NCBI GenBank assembly: GCA_009760855.2
Contig: WPIO01000041.1
Coordinates: 1,244,001 to 1,308,000, forward strand
DNA: 64,000 bases
Direction: 5' to 3'
Source of the DNA: Cristatella mucedo
Lineage: Eukaryota; Bryozoa; Phylactolaemata; Cristatellidae
A program made the translations under genes and the position numbers. Shown here piece after piece: positions 1 to 8,364 of the stretch. The first letter of the stretch is position 1. The number at the start of each line of letters is the position of its first letter. A model generated the notes under the pieces. The model was not told where the DNA came from, ran no database searches, and saw only the letters and a program-made list of their open reading frames with translations.

Positions 1-90
1 AATTATTTACTGCAAGGGACGGTGGTAGCTTTTAAAGCTCTCCTGTTGCAATATGATGAAGGCTGTTGAATCAGCTAACCCCGCTTTTAG
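1..90 (+). repeat. SINE-B 3' part (cut by window edge)
   Basis: The stretch ends in GGCTGTTGAATCAGCTAACC, close to the end of the SINE-B copy at 44345-44478 (GCTGTTGAATCGGCCAACCC). The upstream TATTTACTGC and TCCTGTTGCAATATGATGA parts also align loosely with that copy. The tRNA-like head is missing, so the strand and family rest on the tail alone. Confidence 0.4.
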
Positions 91-224
91 AAGCTGCATC
101 TCTAGCTTACAGTTCTGGATAAAAAGGTTACTACGCGATCCATGAAGAGTGAATACAATTTCGGCAGGGTTCCCTAAGACAAAACTTTGATTTATGACAA
201 TTCATGACCTAGATAAATAAGTGA

Positions 225-395
225 ACTTGCATACATGTCACCTTATTCTTCTTGTTTATTGAGCATGCTAAAACTAACCATTCGATCGTGCTTCCTTTGC
301 TGCAAACGTAAAGCGCCTAGAAAGAGATTGAGTTATCCAACGGCTCTATCTCAAATGTAATATTATTACTACTAGTATTACTATTAATATTTTTT
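225..395 (+). mobile_element. LINE-A 3'-end fragment
   Basis: This matches the 3' untranslated end of LINE family A: a diverged GCATGTCACC segment, then CTTCCTTTGCTGCAAACGTA, AAGCGCCTAGAAAGAGATTG and a tail of TTA-type triplets. No coding part is present. The hairpin-forming second half of the tail is degraded, so the copy is old. Confidence 0.7.
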
Positions 396-534
396 ATAAC
401 AATAAATCCGGCTCCTAATCAATTTTATTCAGGAACTGCTATCATTAAAGAATTTTCCATATTTTATTGATTTATCATGTACTCATTTCAGTATTTACTA
501 TTACTACTACTTAATAACAATAAGAATACATTGG

Positions 535-590
535 CGCAGCATCCCCAGAGAACTTAGTCTATTTGTAGGCACTTATTATAATAATACAAT
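535..590 (-). mobile_element. LINE-A tail scrap
   Basis: On the minus strand this reads as the LINE-A tail core (AAGTGCCTACAAATAGACTA, then AAGTTCTCTGGGG). Only the tail is left. The surrounding 400-600 is AT-rich with triplet repeats and no gene. Confidence 0.4.
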
Positions 591-604
591 TCATTGTAAT
601 ACAT

Positions 605-1762
605 TTGAAATGGCATCCTCAGAGATCTCTTTCTATGCATTCAGAAATCTCTTTCTTTGCGCTGTAAATTTTTTCTGCAAAGGAATGCGCGATCAAATGG
701 TTAGTGGTGGCATGCTCAATGACAACAGGCATTACGTGGTTAGTGGTGACATGCACAGGGTCAGAATGCTAATTTGGCGAGTTCGAACCTGCATAGTGTC
801 AGCACCATAAGCATATAAAGATCGAATCACAGGGACACACTAAATGCTGTGATGAATAGAGATTCGCGTTTAGTTTCGTTTTAAATATGGTCAAGTCAGG
901 ACATGTTGTGACGGAAGTCGGGAGAGAGTTATAGGCTTTGGGAGCCTACGAACTAAAGGCTCGGCTTCTAACGGATCTGAGTTTTGTACGAGGTATAGGT
1001 AAACTATTAGATTCCGAAAAGCGAGTGGTACGATGTTGAGCTTGGTGGGGGAGTAGATCTGGTCGGCAGGCTGGAGCCAACGGATGAAGAAAAGTGAGCG
1101 ACAGAACCTTGAAGTTGATGCGTTGCTTGACTGGGAGCCAATGCAGGTCGGCGAGAACTGGTGTGATGCTAAAACTGCGACTCTCACGTCAGACAAGCCT
1201 AGCTGCCTAGTTTTGCACAAGCTGTAAGTGCCTGATTGCACAAGTTTGTAGACCAGCAAGGAGTGAAGTACAAAAGTCAAGACAGGATGTCACAAATGCA
1301 CGGACCACGTTAGATGTGATATCCTTATCTAAACAAGCCCGAGTTTTAGCAATATTATGTAGCTGAAAGTAGGCAGACATGACTGGAGCTGATGTGGCCG
1401 TCTAATGGAAAGCGACTTTTGAATGCGGCACCTAGATTTCGTGCAGAGTCAGCAGGGCATGTGCTGGCAGAGCCGATTGTGAGCGGCTATTTTCCGATTT
1501 CTGAATCACACTTGGTTTGCCCATAAACAGTAAGTTGATTTTACCATTATTCAATTTAAGAAAGTTTGCTACCAGCTATGTGCGGATGTCATCAATACGT
1601 GCAGTGAGAGAGCTGAGAGAATTCGACGTGCTGGAGGGCTGTGAGGGATCAAAGCAAAGATAAAAGAGAAAAAAAAATAAATAAAAATAAAAAGAAAGAC
1701 TGATTGTCATCCACATAGAAGTGAAAGCCGTGATTCTGCCGGTCAATCGCATCGGCATAGTA
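605..1762 (-). mobile_element. LINE-A copy, 5'-truncated and decayed
   Basis: Read on the minus strand, this is the 3' half of LINE-A: the reverse transcriptase from the YADD region (near 1700-1730, followed by the FDPSQPSSTSNSL segment) through the C-terminal ORF region and the 3'UTR, ending near 605 in the GCGCC-hairpin tail. The ORF carries many frameshifts and stops. An A-rich insertion of about 45 bp (1655-1700) sits where other copies read straight from FDPSQ to YADD. It is one of the more diverged copies. Confidence 0.8.
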
Positions 1763-1784
1763 GCAGCATGCATACTGTCAACAA

Positions 1785-1880
1785 ACGTAACCTGGTTAGA
1801 GGTGATATGCACAAGGTCAGCATGCAAGTATAGTTGGTAGCAGCATGCACAGTGTCACCACGCACAAGCACGCAAGTGCA
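1785..1880 (-). mobile_element. LINE-A 3'UTR fragment
   Basis: It matches the GTTAGAGGTGATATGCACA, GGTCAGCATGCAAGTA and GCAGCATGCACAGTGTCA 3'UTR motifs seen on the minus strand of other LINE-A copies. It lies just outside the 605-1762 copy and repeats part of it, so it is a second, separate 3' scrap. Confidence 0.55.
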
Positions 1881-2039
1881 AGTACCTGTCAATATAGACC
1901 GCGCGAGAGTGGGTGGACGGCTTATGGATGCTCGCAGAATGAACTGATCTGTCTGAAAAGTGGACCAGCATGCCTGGCACCTGCGGGCTGGACGCTCGGG
2001 TTCCTCGAAAATACTCCAGCTGCCAATGCTGGCTCAAGG

Positions 2040-3085
2040 GACTTGTGGGCAGGGCTGCAGGCTCTCACAGATGCTAGCTTTGCTCAGTGACGCATGCGAA
2101 GGGCTGCTCCGCTCAGTGACGCATGCGAAGGGCTGCATGCTCTTGAGGACGCTTTCTGGGCGCTCGCTCGGCAGTCGTCCGCACCCAGGCACGTCCGAAC
2201 GCCCCACAGCAGCGCTCCGGCGAAGTACGCACGGCTGCGCCAGACCTCGGTGCGACTTTTTAAGTGTAACTAGCGTTCACGGTGAGGCCAAGGCCATTCG
2301 AGGTCGCTGCCCTGCGGCAGCTGGTCGCCAGACAGTGGGGCCTGCCTGGCGGAGCTGGGCAAGCCGTTCGCCATCACGGTAGCCGTCATAGACGGCAGCC
2401 ATCTGATATCATTGCAGGTTAGAAATTAAAAGAGAGAGGCGCCGCTAGGTTAGAGGCACTGAGTAGGAAATGAGTAGGAAATGAGTAGCACGTCAGGAGC
2501 AGCCCTGGGAATGTTAATGCAGTGTAATGTTTCTCGGTCTGCAACTCTAATTAGCCATAAAAGGACTAAGTGAGTGTTAAGCTAGGAGGTTTTTTTAACA
2601 GCGCTACTCAAAGCCTAAGTGTCTTTTGGTTCACATACGGTAGCCAACGGACTTCATCTCATGAAACGAGAGAAAGTGGGAAGCATAGCAGAGTCAGGAG
2701 AGCAGTTGAGGTAGTGAGTAGCATGGAAGCAGCAGCTCAGGACCGCTGGAAAGGATGTGCCATAGTCGGTAGCTATAGAGTAGTTGTCATTGCGTAAGAA
2801 TTGTGCAAATGTAAAGCGCCTAGAAAGAGATTAAGTTCTCTGAGGGCGCTTTATCAAGTGCAATATTATTATTATTATTATTGAAGCAAGTTCTGCAGTC
2901 TAGGATCAACAGAGCAAAAGCTTCTGTCGCCAGCGGTCTGTAAGCAGAGGAATGGAGCGACTAATTTATTGTCCATACACAACCTGAGGTCACGAAGTGG
3001 CTGAAACTGGTACAGCAGTTAAGCTAGGTATGAAGGAGCCAAGCCGCGGCGGGTCTTGTGGGTCAGCCTAAGAACTTTGCTCCGT
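2040..3085 (-). repeat. Duplicon W copy 1 with LINE-B 3' end
   Basis: On the minus strand this has a LINE-B 3' end (about 2525-3085) followed by non-LINE sequence (2040-2520). The same order recurs on the plus strand at 33480-34240. Shared stretches include GTGCCTCTAACCTAGC, a TTTCTAACC...GCCGTC segment, GGCCT-GGCCTCACCGTGAA and GACTGCCGAGCGAGCG. Both copies keep the same LINE/non-LINE junction, so this looks like duplication of one locus rather than two insertions. A 26-bp unit (GCTCAGTGACGCATGCGAAG plus GGCTGC) is repeated twice in tandem at 2084-2140. Confidence 0.65.
2800..2885 (+). mobile_element. LINE-A tail inserted in LINE-B
   Basis: A short intact LINE-A tail (GCAAATGTAAAGCGCCTAGA, GAGATTAAGTTCTCT, GGGCGCTTTATCAAGTGC, then ATT repeats) sits inside the LINE-B fragment. 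LINE-B sequence resumes on the other side with AAGCAAGTTCTGCAGTCTAG. This is an extreme 5' truncation and is younger than its host copy. Confidence 0.75.
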
Positions 3086-3094
3086 TCGGCCTTT

Positions 3095-3365
3095 GAATAC
3101 CGCACCATGGGTTCCTGCGGTTTCGTTTAACTGATGGCACTGTCCCTGATCATTGCACGAGAGGGCTGTGACACTCGATGTGTTAGTGATTGTTAGTACA
3201 GGGGTGACTCGGGGGGGGAGGGATTTTCCGGTGGGCGAGAGGGGCGAAGAGAGTCGTGCTTCCCCCTGCTCCGTGCGCACAAAAATAGACTGGTCGCGTT
3301 GGTCTTCAGCTGGCGTTCTGTTGATGCGTGCGACGATAACCAAACTGCAAGCTACTTCCGGTGGC
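3095..3365 (+). repeat. Family Z / putative 5' LTR (truncated)
   Basis: It aligns in the same orientation with 5085-5556: GGTTTCGTTTAACTGATGGC, GACACTCGATG, GGGCGAAGAGAGTCGTGCTT, GCTGGCGTTCTGTTGATG and the ending GCGACGATAACCAAACTGCA. Two direct copies about 1.7 kb apart, each ending in CA, suggest long terminal repeats. Its 5' end is probably lost where duplicon W abuts it. It could instead be an ordinary dispersed repeat present twice. Confidence 0.45.
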
Positions 3366-3397
3366 GGCGGCGATGTCGTTTGAGTACATCAATCGCA

Positions 3398-3661
3398 ATG
3401 TCGTTTGAGTGCATCAACAGGGAGGACGAGGAAGTTGTGAGTAGGCTGCTTGACTCGGAGCGGAGGCACGAGGTGTGTGATGTAAACCAGCCAGACACGT
3501 ACAAATACGCACCTGCCTTCCTGGAAGGAGATGCCTTCACTCTCTGTAAGCGCATGCTGAAGGAGGTTAGGAAAGACTATTATACCAGGCTTCGGTTTGC
3601 CTTGGTGGGTGCATTCGAAGATGCCTTGAAGGATGAGCGCAGCGGATGCATGCTGACCTGA
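3398..3661 (+). CDS. Unrecognised small ORF after putative LTR
   Basis: An 87-residue ORF starts at the second of two tandem ATG-TCG-TTT-GAG starts. The first, at 3373, runs into a stop after 11 codons, and the two come from a short direct duplication. The protein is charged (MSFECINREDEEVVSRLLDS at the start) with many Arg, Lys, Glu and Asp, and has no membrane segment. I recognise no family. Because it begins about 30 bp after the putative LTR end, it sits where a gag gene would be, but nothing in it proves a gag function. The ORF may be fortuitous. Confidence 0.25.
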   Translation: MSFECINREDEEVVSRLLDSERRHEVCDVNQPDTYKYAPAFLEGDAFTLCKRMLKEVRKDYYTRLRFALVGAFEDALKDERSGCMLT

Positions 3662-3854
3662 TAAAAGCCGGTTGGATTGAGGGGACAGGCTGGGGATAAG
3701 CGGCGGCAGCAGCAATCGCCGACGGTGCGCCGGCGGCAAAGGTTTGCTAAGCTGCCACTTTGGGGCACGTGGCGACGGCGATCCAGCCAGTGGTGGCTTG
3801 CCGCGCGCCGGGCTGAGGCGTGCGGCAAGAGATGCGGCAGCGTCCGACGTAGAG

Positions 3855-3995
3855 ATGGCGCATGTCGGAGACGCAGCGCCGGTCGGAGACTCGAAACAGA
3901 CCGGAGACAAGGCGCAGGTCGGAGACGCGGCGCCGGTCGGAGACTCGACACAGCGAGTCGGAGACGAGGCGCAGGTGGGAGACTCGGCATTGGCG
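3855..3995 (+). repeat. ~15-bp tandem repeat in GC-rich ORF
   Basis: A degenerate unit like GTCGGAGACGCGGCGCC repeats about nine times. In the plus-strand ORF 3744-4190 it encodes VGDAAPVGDS-type repeats. The repeat alone can keep several frames open, so I do not call a gene. Confidence 0.6.
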
Positions 3996-4149
3996 CCTGC
4001 AGACGCGGCGGCGGCCGGAGACGAGGCGGTGGCGGATGCAGCGGTGCTTCCGGTCACGGTAGATGACCGGATGCTGCGAGGCTTCGCGAGCCGGCGACGC
4101 GCCATCGGTGGAGAAATGTATGGCCCGGCGACGCGTGAAAGTCAATATG

Positions 4150-4615
4150 CGTATGTATGTATCTCCGTCTGTAACCCTAAAAAGTCATAAATACCATATG
4201 GTTGTTACGCTGGAGAGTTTTGTATAGCGCACTTACAGCCTAGGCGGCTTTCGGTACGCATTCGGTAGCCAACAGACTTCGTCTCACGCAACAAAGAGAA
4301 CGTGGGAAGCATAGCAGAGTCGGGAGAGCAGTCGAGGTAGTGAATAGCATAGAAGTAGCAGCTCAGGACCGCTGAAAAAGATGTGCCATAGTCGGCAGTA
4401 GGAGAGTAGTTGTCGTTGTGTATGAGTTGCGGAAGCGAGTTCCACAGTCTAGGACCTGCAGAGCTAAAGCTTCTGTCGCCAGCGGTCTTTAAGCGGATGA
4501 GTGGAACAGCTGATTTATTGTCCACACAGGACCTGAGGGCGAAAAGAGGCTGAAACTGGTGCAGCAGTTCAGCTAGGTACGAAGGAGCCAAGCCGTGGCG
4601 GGCCTTGTGGGTCAA
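4150..4615 (-). mobile_element. LINE-B 3' fragment
   Basis: The minus strand encodes the LINE-B C-terminal tail (THKARHGLAPSYLAELLHQF, then SSAGPRLWNSLPQ and a YRMRTESRLGCKCAIQNSPA ending). A 3'UTR with TTACAGACGGAGATACATAC follows. The 5' side is cut near 4615. It lies between the two family Z repeats, so it may have inserted into that element. Confidence 0.8.
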
Positions 4616-5044
4616 GGGTCCGAAGGAGCCAAGCGATGTCGTACAATTGCTGGCTGGTTTCCGCAGGCCATGCAGTCGCCTGCCTGCTCCGAGCAGCCGC
4701 TACAGAGCCTCATAATTGAGAGTTCGGACTGGAAGCTTAAGCGGTTCTGCAGTGATACATGGCAGCAGCCAGCTTCGTTGGTGACAGTGGACTTGCAGGC
4801 GATTTCGACTTCGTCAGGCGATTTCGTCGTCGACGGTGGATTGATGAACCGTAGCCACCGGCCGGCTTGTATCTAAGCTACGTACAATACGTTATCAGCG
4901 GTATGTTAGATGATGGTAGCTGCATACCGGCCTACGTCTAAGCCTGCTCGTAGCTCGAGCGTGCCTTCGAGCGGCTGTGAGGTAGCCTGCTTGCATTAGG
5001 GGGCGTGCAAGAGGGAGTTACAACGGGTATGTGGGAGAGAGCAG
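4616..5044. other. Unassigned stretch before second family Z repeat
   Basis: No gene is supported. A 93-residue plus-strand ORF (4595-4876) begins inside LINE-B sequence and shows no recognisable domain. A purine-rich run (GTGGGAGAGAGCAG, 5029-5042) lies directly before TGGCACTCTG, where a polypurine tract would lie if 5045-5556 is a 3' LTR. Confidence 0.3.
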
Positions 5045-5556
5045 TGGCACTCTGCTCCGACAACGTCATGGACTAGTCTACTCATCAGGAGAGCATTCGG
5101 TTTCGATTAAATGACGGCACTGCCCTTGATCGTTGTACGAGTGGGCTACGACACTCGATGCGGTAAGCGGGTTGGGATGTGCTGTTAGGGATATTTGGGA
5201 CAGGGCAGTCGCGGGGCAATCCATACGGTGAGAGGGGCGTAGTGATATTTGGGACAGGGCAGTCGCGGTGCACTCCATACGGTGAGAAGGGCGTAGTGAT
5301 ATTTGGGACAGGGCAGTCGCGGGGCACTCCATACGGTGAGAGGGGCGTAGTGATATTCGGGACATGGCAGTCGCGGGGCACTCCATACGGTCCATAGAGG
5401 GGCGTAGTGATATTTGGGATAGAGCAGTCGCGGGGCACTCCATACGGTCCATGGAGGGGCGAAGAGAGTCGTGCTTCCTCGTTTAGTTAAATAAACCAGC
5501 GTTTGTCGTCGGCTGGCATTCTTTTGATGTGTGTGACGATAAACAAATTACAATTT
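5045..5556 (+). repeat. Family Z / putative 3' LTR with internal VNTR
   Basis: It is the direct-orientation partner of 3095-3365. It carries AATAAA at about 5489 (TTAAATAAACCAGCG) and ends GACGATAAACAAATTACA. Relative to the upstream copy it has gained a tandem array at 5187-5460. The TG...CA limits are a proposal. No reverse transcriptase or integrase lies between the repeats, so any element would be non-autonomous. Confidence 0.45.
5187..5460. repeat. 54/57-bp VNTR, five units
   Basis: Five units begin GATATTTGGGACAGGGCAGT. The first three are 54 bp (ending GGTGAGAGGGGCGTAGT). The later ones carry GGTCCATAGAGGGGCG and are 57 bp. Both lengths are multiples of three, so an ORF of 18-19-residue repeats stays open on the minus strand (5078-5452). 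That is a by-product of the array, not evidence for a protein. Confidence 0.9.
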
Positions 5557-5666
5557 CGAGGTCTTATAATCAATAAACCTCGAATAATCTGGCTAGATAG
5601 TATCATAAAATAATAGCCAGTGCGTGTCCGACTGATTAAGCACTCTGGCCAATCATTGCCCTGTTG

Positions 5667-6023
5667 TTAAATTAAGGCCCTCGTCTGCCGGAAAATTAAA
5701 TAAGGCCTTACAAAACCAGATATGGCAGGTGGCAGCGTTTTCCTTAGACATCTCCTCATCCCGTCAATGTTAATGCAAATTACTACACAGATCGTCGGAA
5801 TATTCGAAGTAGCCCTCGTTGTAGCTGTCTCGTCTTTAACTTCATCGCTAACAGAAGTTCCAGTCATGTGCAGGTGGCGCAGGATGGCGATGCTGACAAT
5901 GGCGGAAACGCAGATCAAAACGCCGGCGGACAGACGAATGAAGGCGCGACGGTCGATGGGTCCATATGAATGACTGCGATCCACGCTCACTACTACCAAT
6001 AATATGAATAATAATGATAGCAC
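5667..6023 (-). CDS. Possible small membrane protein ORF (weak)
   Basis: A 118-residue minus-strand ORF opens with a signal-like stretch (MLSLLFILLVVVSVDRSHSY). A hydrophobic segment suitable for a membrane helix follows (LSAGVLICVSAIVSIAIL, near residues 32-49), then a hydrophilic region and a short hydrophobic IPTICVVICINI. I recognise no family and see no neighbour that supports it. It lies in a region otherwise free of identified repeats (5557-6030). It may be chance. Confidence 0.18.
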   Translation of the reverse strand: MLSLLFILLVVVSVDRSHSYGPIDRRAFIRLSAGVLICVSAIVSIAILRHLHMTGTSVSDEVKDETATTRATSNIPTICVVICINIDGMRRCLRKTLPPAISGFVRPYLIFRQTRALI

Positions 6024-6029
6024 ATTTGA

Positions 6030-6175
6030 TATGGCACTGTCAGAGAACTCAATCTCTTTGTAGGCACTTTACATTTGCTGCAAAGGAAGCACAGTCGAAT
6101 GATTAGTGGCCCGTCCTCAATAAACAACGAGACTAACATGGTTAAGGTAAAATTCACAGGGTCAGCAATCAGTCA
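6030..6175 (-). mobile_element. LINE-A 3' fragment
   Basis: The minus strand shows the LINE-A 3' end: GCAAATGTAAAGTGCCTACA, AAGAGATTGAGTTCTCTGAC, and further from the tail the CATGTTAGTCTCG and GACCCTGTGAATTTTACC counterparts. It is diverged and 5' truncated. Confidence 0.6.
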
Positions 6176-6194
6176 AAGTGAATTTGTTTTTTGG

Positions 6195-6272
6195 CCGTGG
6201 TCGTGGGCTCGAGCCTCGTGGCATATGTGAAGTGCCTGATGGAGATTAAGTTCTCTTATGGCGCTATACAAA
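6195..6272 (+). repeat. SINE-A fragment
   Basis: It has the B-box-like GTCGTGGGCTCGAGCC, then GGCATATGTGAAGTGCCTGA, GAGATTAAGTTCTCTT and ATGGCGCTATACAAAGG. The same order is seen in the fuller copies at 13262-13407 and 60231-60361. The tRNA-like A-box half is missing. Confidence 0.65.
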
Positions 6273-6284
6273 GGAATCGTATCT

Positions 6285-6400
6285 TCCCCAAACCACTCGA
6301 TCGTGCTTCATTTATAGCCTACGATATGTGCCTAGAAAGGGGGACTTACGTTCTCAGCGGACTCAACAAAAATGTAGTGTCATTATTATTATTATTATTA
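6285..6400 (+). mobile_element. LINE-A tail fragment
   Basis: It contains CACTCGATCGTGCTTCATTT and TGTGCCTAGAAAGGGGGACT and then a pure ATT run. It is a diverged LINE-A 3' end lying next to a SINE-A fragment of the same orientation. Confidence 0.5.
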
Positions 6401-6495
6401 ATATATGTATATATTTTATTTTATTTTATTTATTTTATATATTCATATTATATATATATATATATATATTATATGTCATTGTAATATTATTATTA
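6378..6495. repeat. ATT/TATT/TA microsatellite
   Basis: An ATT run passes into TTTTATT and then a (TA)n run, probably grown out of the LINE-A tail. ORFs rich in Ile and Tyr here are simple-sequence artefacts. Confidence 0.85.
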
Positions 6496-6754
6496 CCGGT
6501 GGCTGACAATGGGCGGCGGGCGGCAGGCTTAGACACGCCTACGACGACACTGTTCGACCGCTAGCGGCGGATGCCAGCACGAAGGACGACGCGACCTTCA
6601 AAAGAGCACGTCTCCCAGCTCGACGCCGACTTCCGCTTCGCATTAGCGACCCAGAAGACGTCTAAAAGAGGCAAAAAGCTCACCCCGCGATTGTTAAATT
6701 CGAGTTTGGCCGCTGATTTTGAACTGAGAATCCCTATGAAATAGCCGCGATTAG

Positions 6755-7062
6755 CCAAAGCTTCATGAGCGGCGCGATATATGTATTTTTTTTCTGCGAC
6801 AAGATTAGCGAGTGACGTACGACGCGGCCAGACAATATGGCGTGAGCCCGACCGCAGTGTCTCTGCTGAAGCCACGATCGGCCGATCGTCGATGAGTCGG
6901 AAAGGCTGAGCGCAAGCTGCTGTTCACTCTTTGAAGTGCTTACAAAGAGATTCGGTTCTCTGAGAGAGCGCCATACAAATGTATTATTCTCATTATTGTC
7001 ATTTGCACGTAAACGAGTCTGCCTGAAGTCATATCCAGCCGCATCGGCCGCAATGCGCTGGC
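6755..7062 (-). repeat. Family Y fragment, interrupted by a LINE/SINE tail
   Basis: The minus strand shares GCCGCGTCGTACGTCACTCG, CTCGCTAATC, AGACACTGCGGTCG and GACTTCAGGCAGACTCGTTT with family Y copies at 7590-8165 and 26400-27165. A tail-like insert (GAAGTGCTTACAAAGAGATT ... GAGCGCCATACAAATG, about 6937-6996) splits it. Confidence 0.55.
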
Positions 7063-7124
7063 AGTTCTTTGCTCTTTTTCTAATACAGCGGCACAAAGCC
7101 GAGCGCTCGGCAGGGAAAGCGCAG

Positions 7125-7172
7125 CGGCAGCCAGCTAGCGCCGAGCGCTTCCGGCGCGCTAGCTGGCTGCCG
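7125..7172. other. 17-bp perfect hairpin, 14-nt loop
   Basis: CGGCAGCCAGCTAGCGC at 7125-7141 is exactly complementary to GCGCTAGCTGGCTGCCG at 7156-7172. The surrounding DNA is GC-rich with no gene. It is not followed by a T-run, so a Pol III terminator is not suggested. Confidence 0.9.
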
Positions 7173-7249
7173 AATTACGAATAATTTCGCGGAACGCGAA
7201 ATGAGCGGGGCGTCTCCTGCCTGCCTGCAGCGCTTCCGGCGTCTCGCCT

Positions 7250-7435
7250 GCAGCGCTTCTTCCGGCGCTAGCCTGCTTACCGTTCCTCGTGGGTCGCGAG
7301 TTCGTGACCTGAACTGGACCAAATGGAAAGCACGAACTCACCGGAACTTACTGAAACTTATTGACACACTGTCGCTGCACGTCCAGTTCAGCGTTACCCC
7401 TACACTCTCGAATACCGCCCTATCCCCGGGGCTTT
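7250..7435 (+). repeat. Relic of the 55.8-58.1 kb tandem unit
   Basis: It resembles the first ~150 bp of both units of the tandem duplication at 55808-58145: CCTGCTTACCGTT, GGGTCG-GAGT, TGAA-TGGA, ACTGAAACTTATT, GTCGCTGCACGTC and CAGTTCAGCGTTA-CCC in the same order. This shows that the unit is a dispersed repeat and not unique to the tandem locus. Confidence 0.45.
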
Positions 7436-7589
7436 CCTAGACAGGAAATAGCCAGCAGCGCGCACGCTTCCGGTGACTCCGCATTCTCGCCCCCTCTTTT
7501 TTTTGAGCGCGGCTCTCTGTCTGTCGGCCGTGTTTATCCCCCTCGGTTTAATGCTCTTTCTCTCCGCAGCTCGCGTGCTGCGGGTCATT

Positions 7590-8165
7590 AGCCGAGGCTT
7601 TATGGGCAGCGCGACCGCGTACTCATCTGCGCAAAGCTATTAGCGGGTGACGTACGACGCGGCCGGTCGACGTGCGGCGTGGACGACCGTACGCAGCCTC
7701 TCTCCTGTAGCCGCGTTCGGCGAGTCCGCGAGGGGGCAGAGCGAGAGCAGCTGCTGCCGTTAGCTGCCTGTAAGCGTCCGTCGGAAGTCGCGCGCCGCAC
7801 TGGCCGTAAGACCGCAGCGCACCGAACGCCGCTCTGACCAAGACGCGTCCCCTAAACCCCGGGGGAAGCGTTCGCCCTGCCTCCAATTCCGGACGGGAGC
7901 GAATGCGACCGCGTCAGCCGCTTCCGCCTCAAGAGCCGCGTCTGCCGCGCGCGCGAGCGCGAGACTTCGGCGCCGTTCGGGACTCCGGCGCCGTTCGAGT
8001 GCCTGCGTCGTTGCGAAGGCTCTGCCCGACGGGTCGCTGGCCGACTTGCTCTGGCCGACTTGCTCTGGCCGACTTGCTCTGGCCGACTTGCTCTGGCCGA
8101 CTTGCTCTTGGCCCTGGCCACGCCCCGCTCCTCCGTCGGTCTGGGTCCCGAGGGTGGATCGTGCA
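7590..8165 (-). repeat. Family Y copy with 14-bp tandem array
   Basis: Read on the minus strand it follows the plus-strand copy at 26400-27165: GGCACTCGAACGG, CGAACGCTTCCCCCGGGGTT, TAGGGGACG, CAGAGCGGC, GTCGTACGTC and AAGCCTCGGCTAA-GACCCG. Five tandem units of CTGGCCGACTTGCT (plus strand, 8038-8108) have expanded from a single AAGTCGGCCAG motif present in the other copy. No convincing ORF is shared between copies. Confidence 0.65.
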
Positions 8166-8364
8166 GAGCACATTAAGATACGAGCTTCTAACTGAGCCGA
8201 CTGCAGATGGAGCACGAGACTGAGCAGTACAAGTTATATAGAGCTGTTCGTCGCCATCGGATTCGATCTCGCGTGCTCTCGAAGCGCAGTCTCTCGCATG
8301 AGTTACTGAAGCTTCAGCCGCCCCACAGCAGTTCTGTTCGTCCACTCTTAGGCTTACTCTCTGC

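Noticed and set aside
5187-5460. Regularly spaced repeats considered as a CRISPR array
   Set aside because: Units are contiguous with no unique spacers, and the context is eukaryotic.
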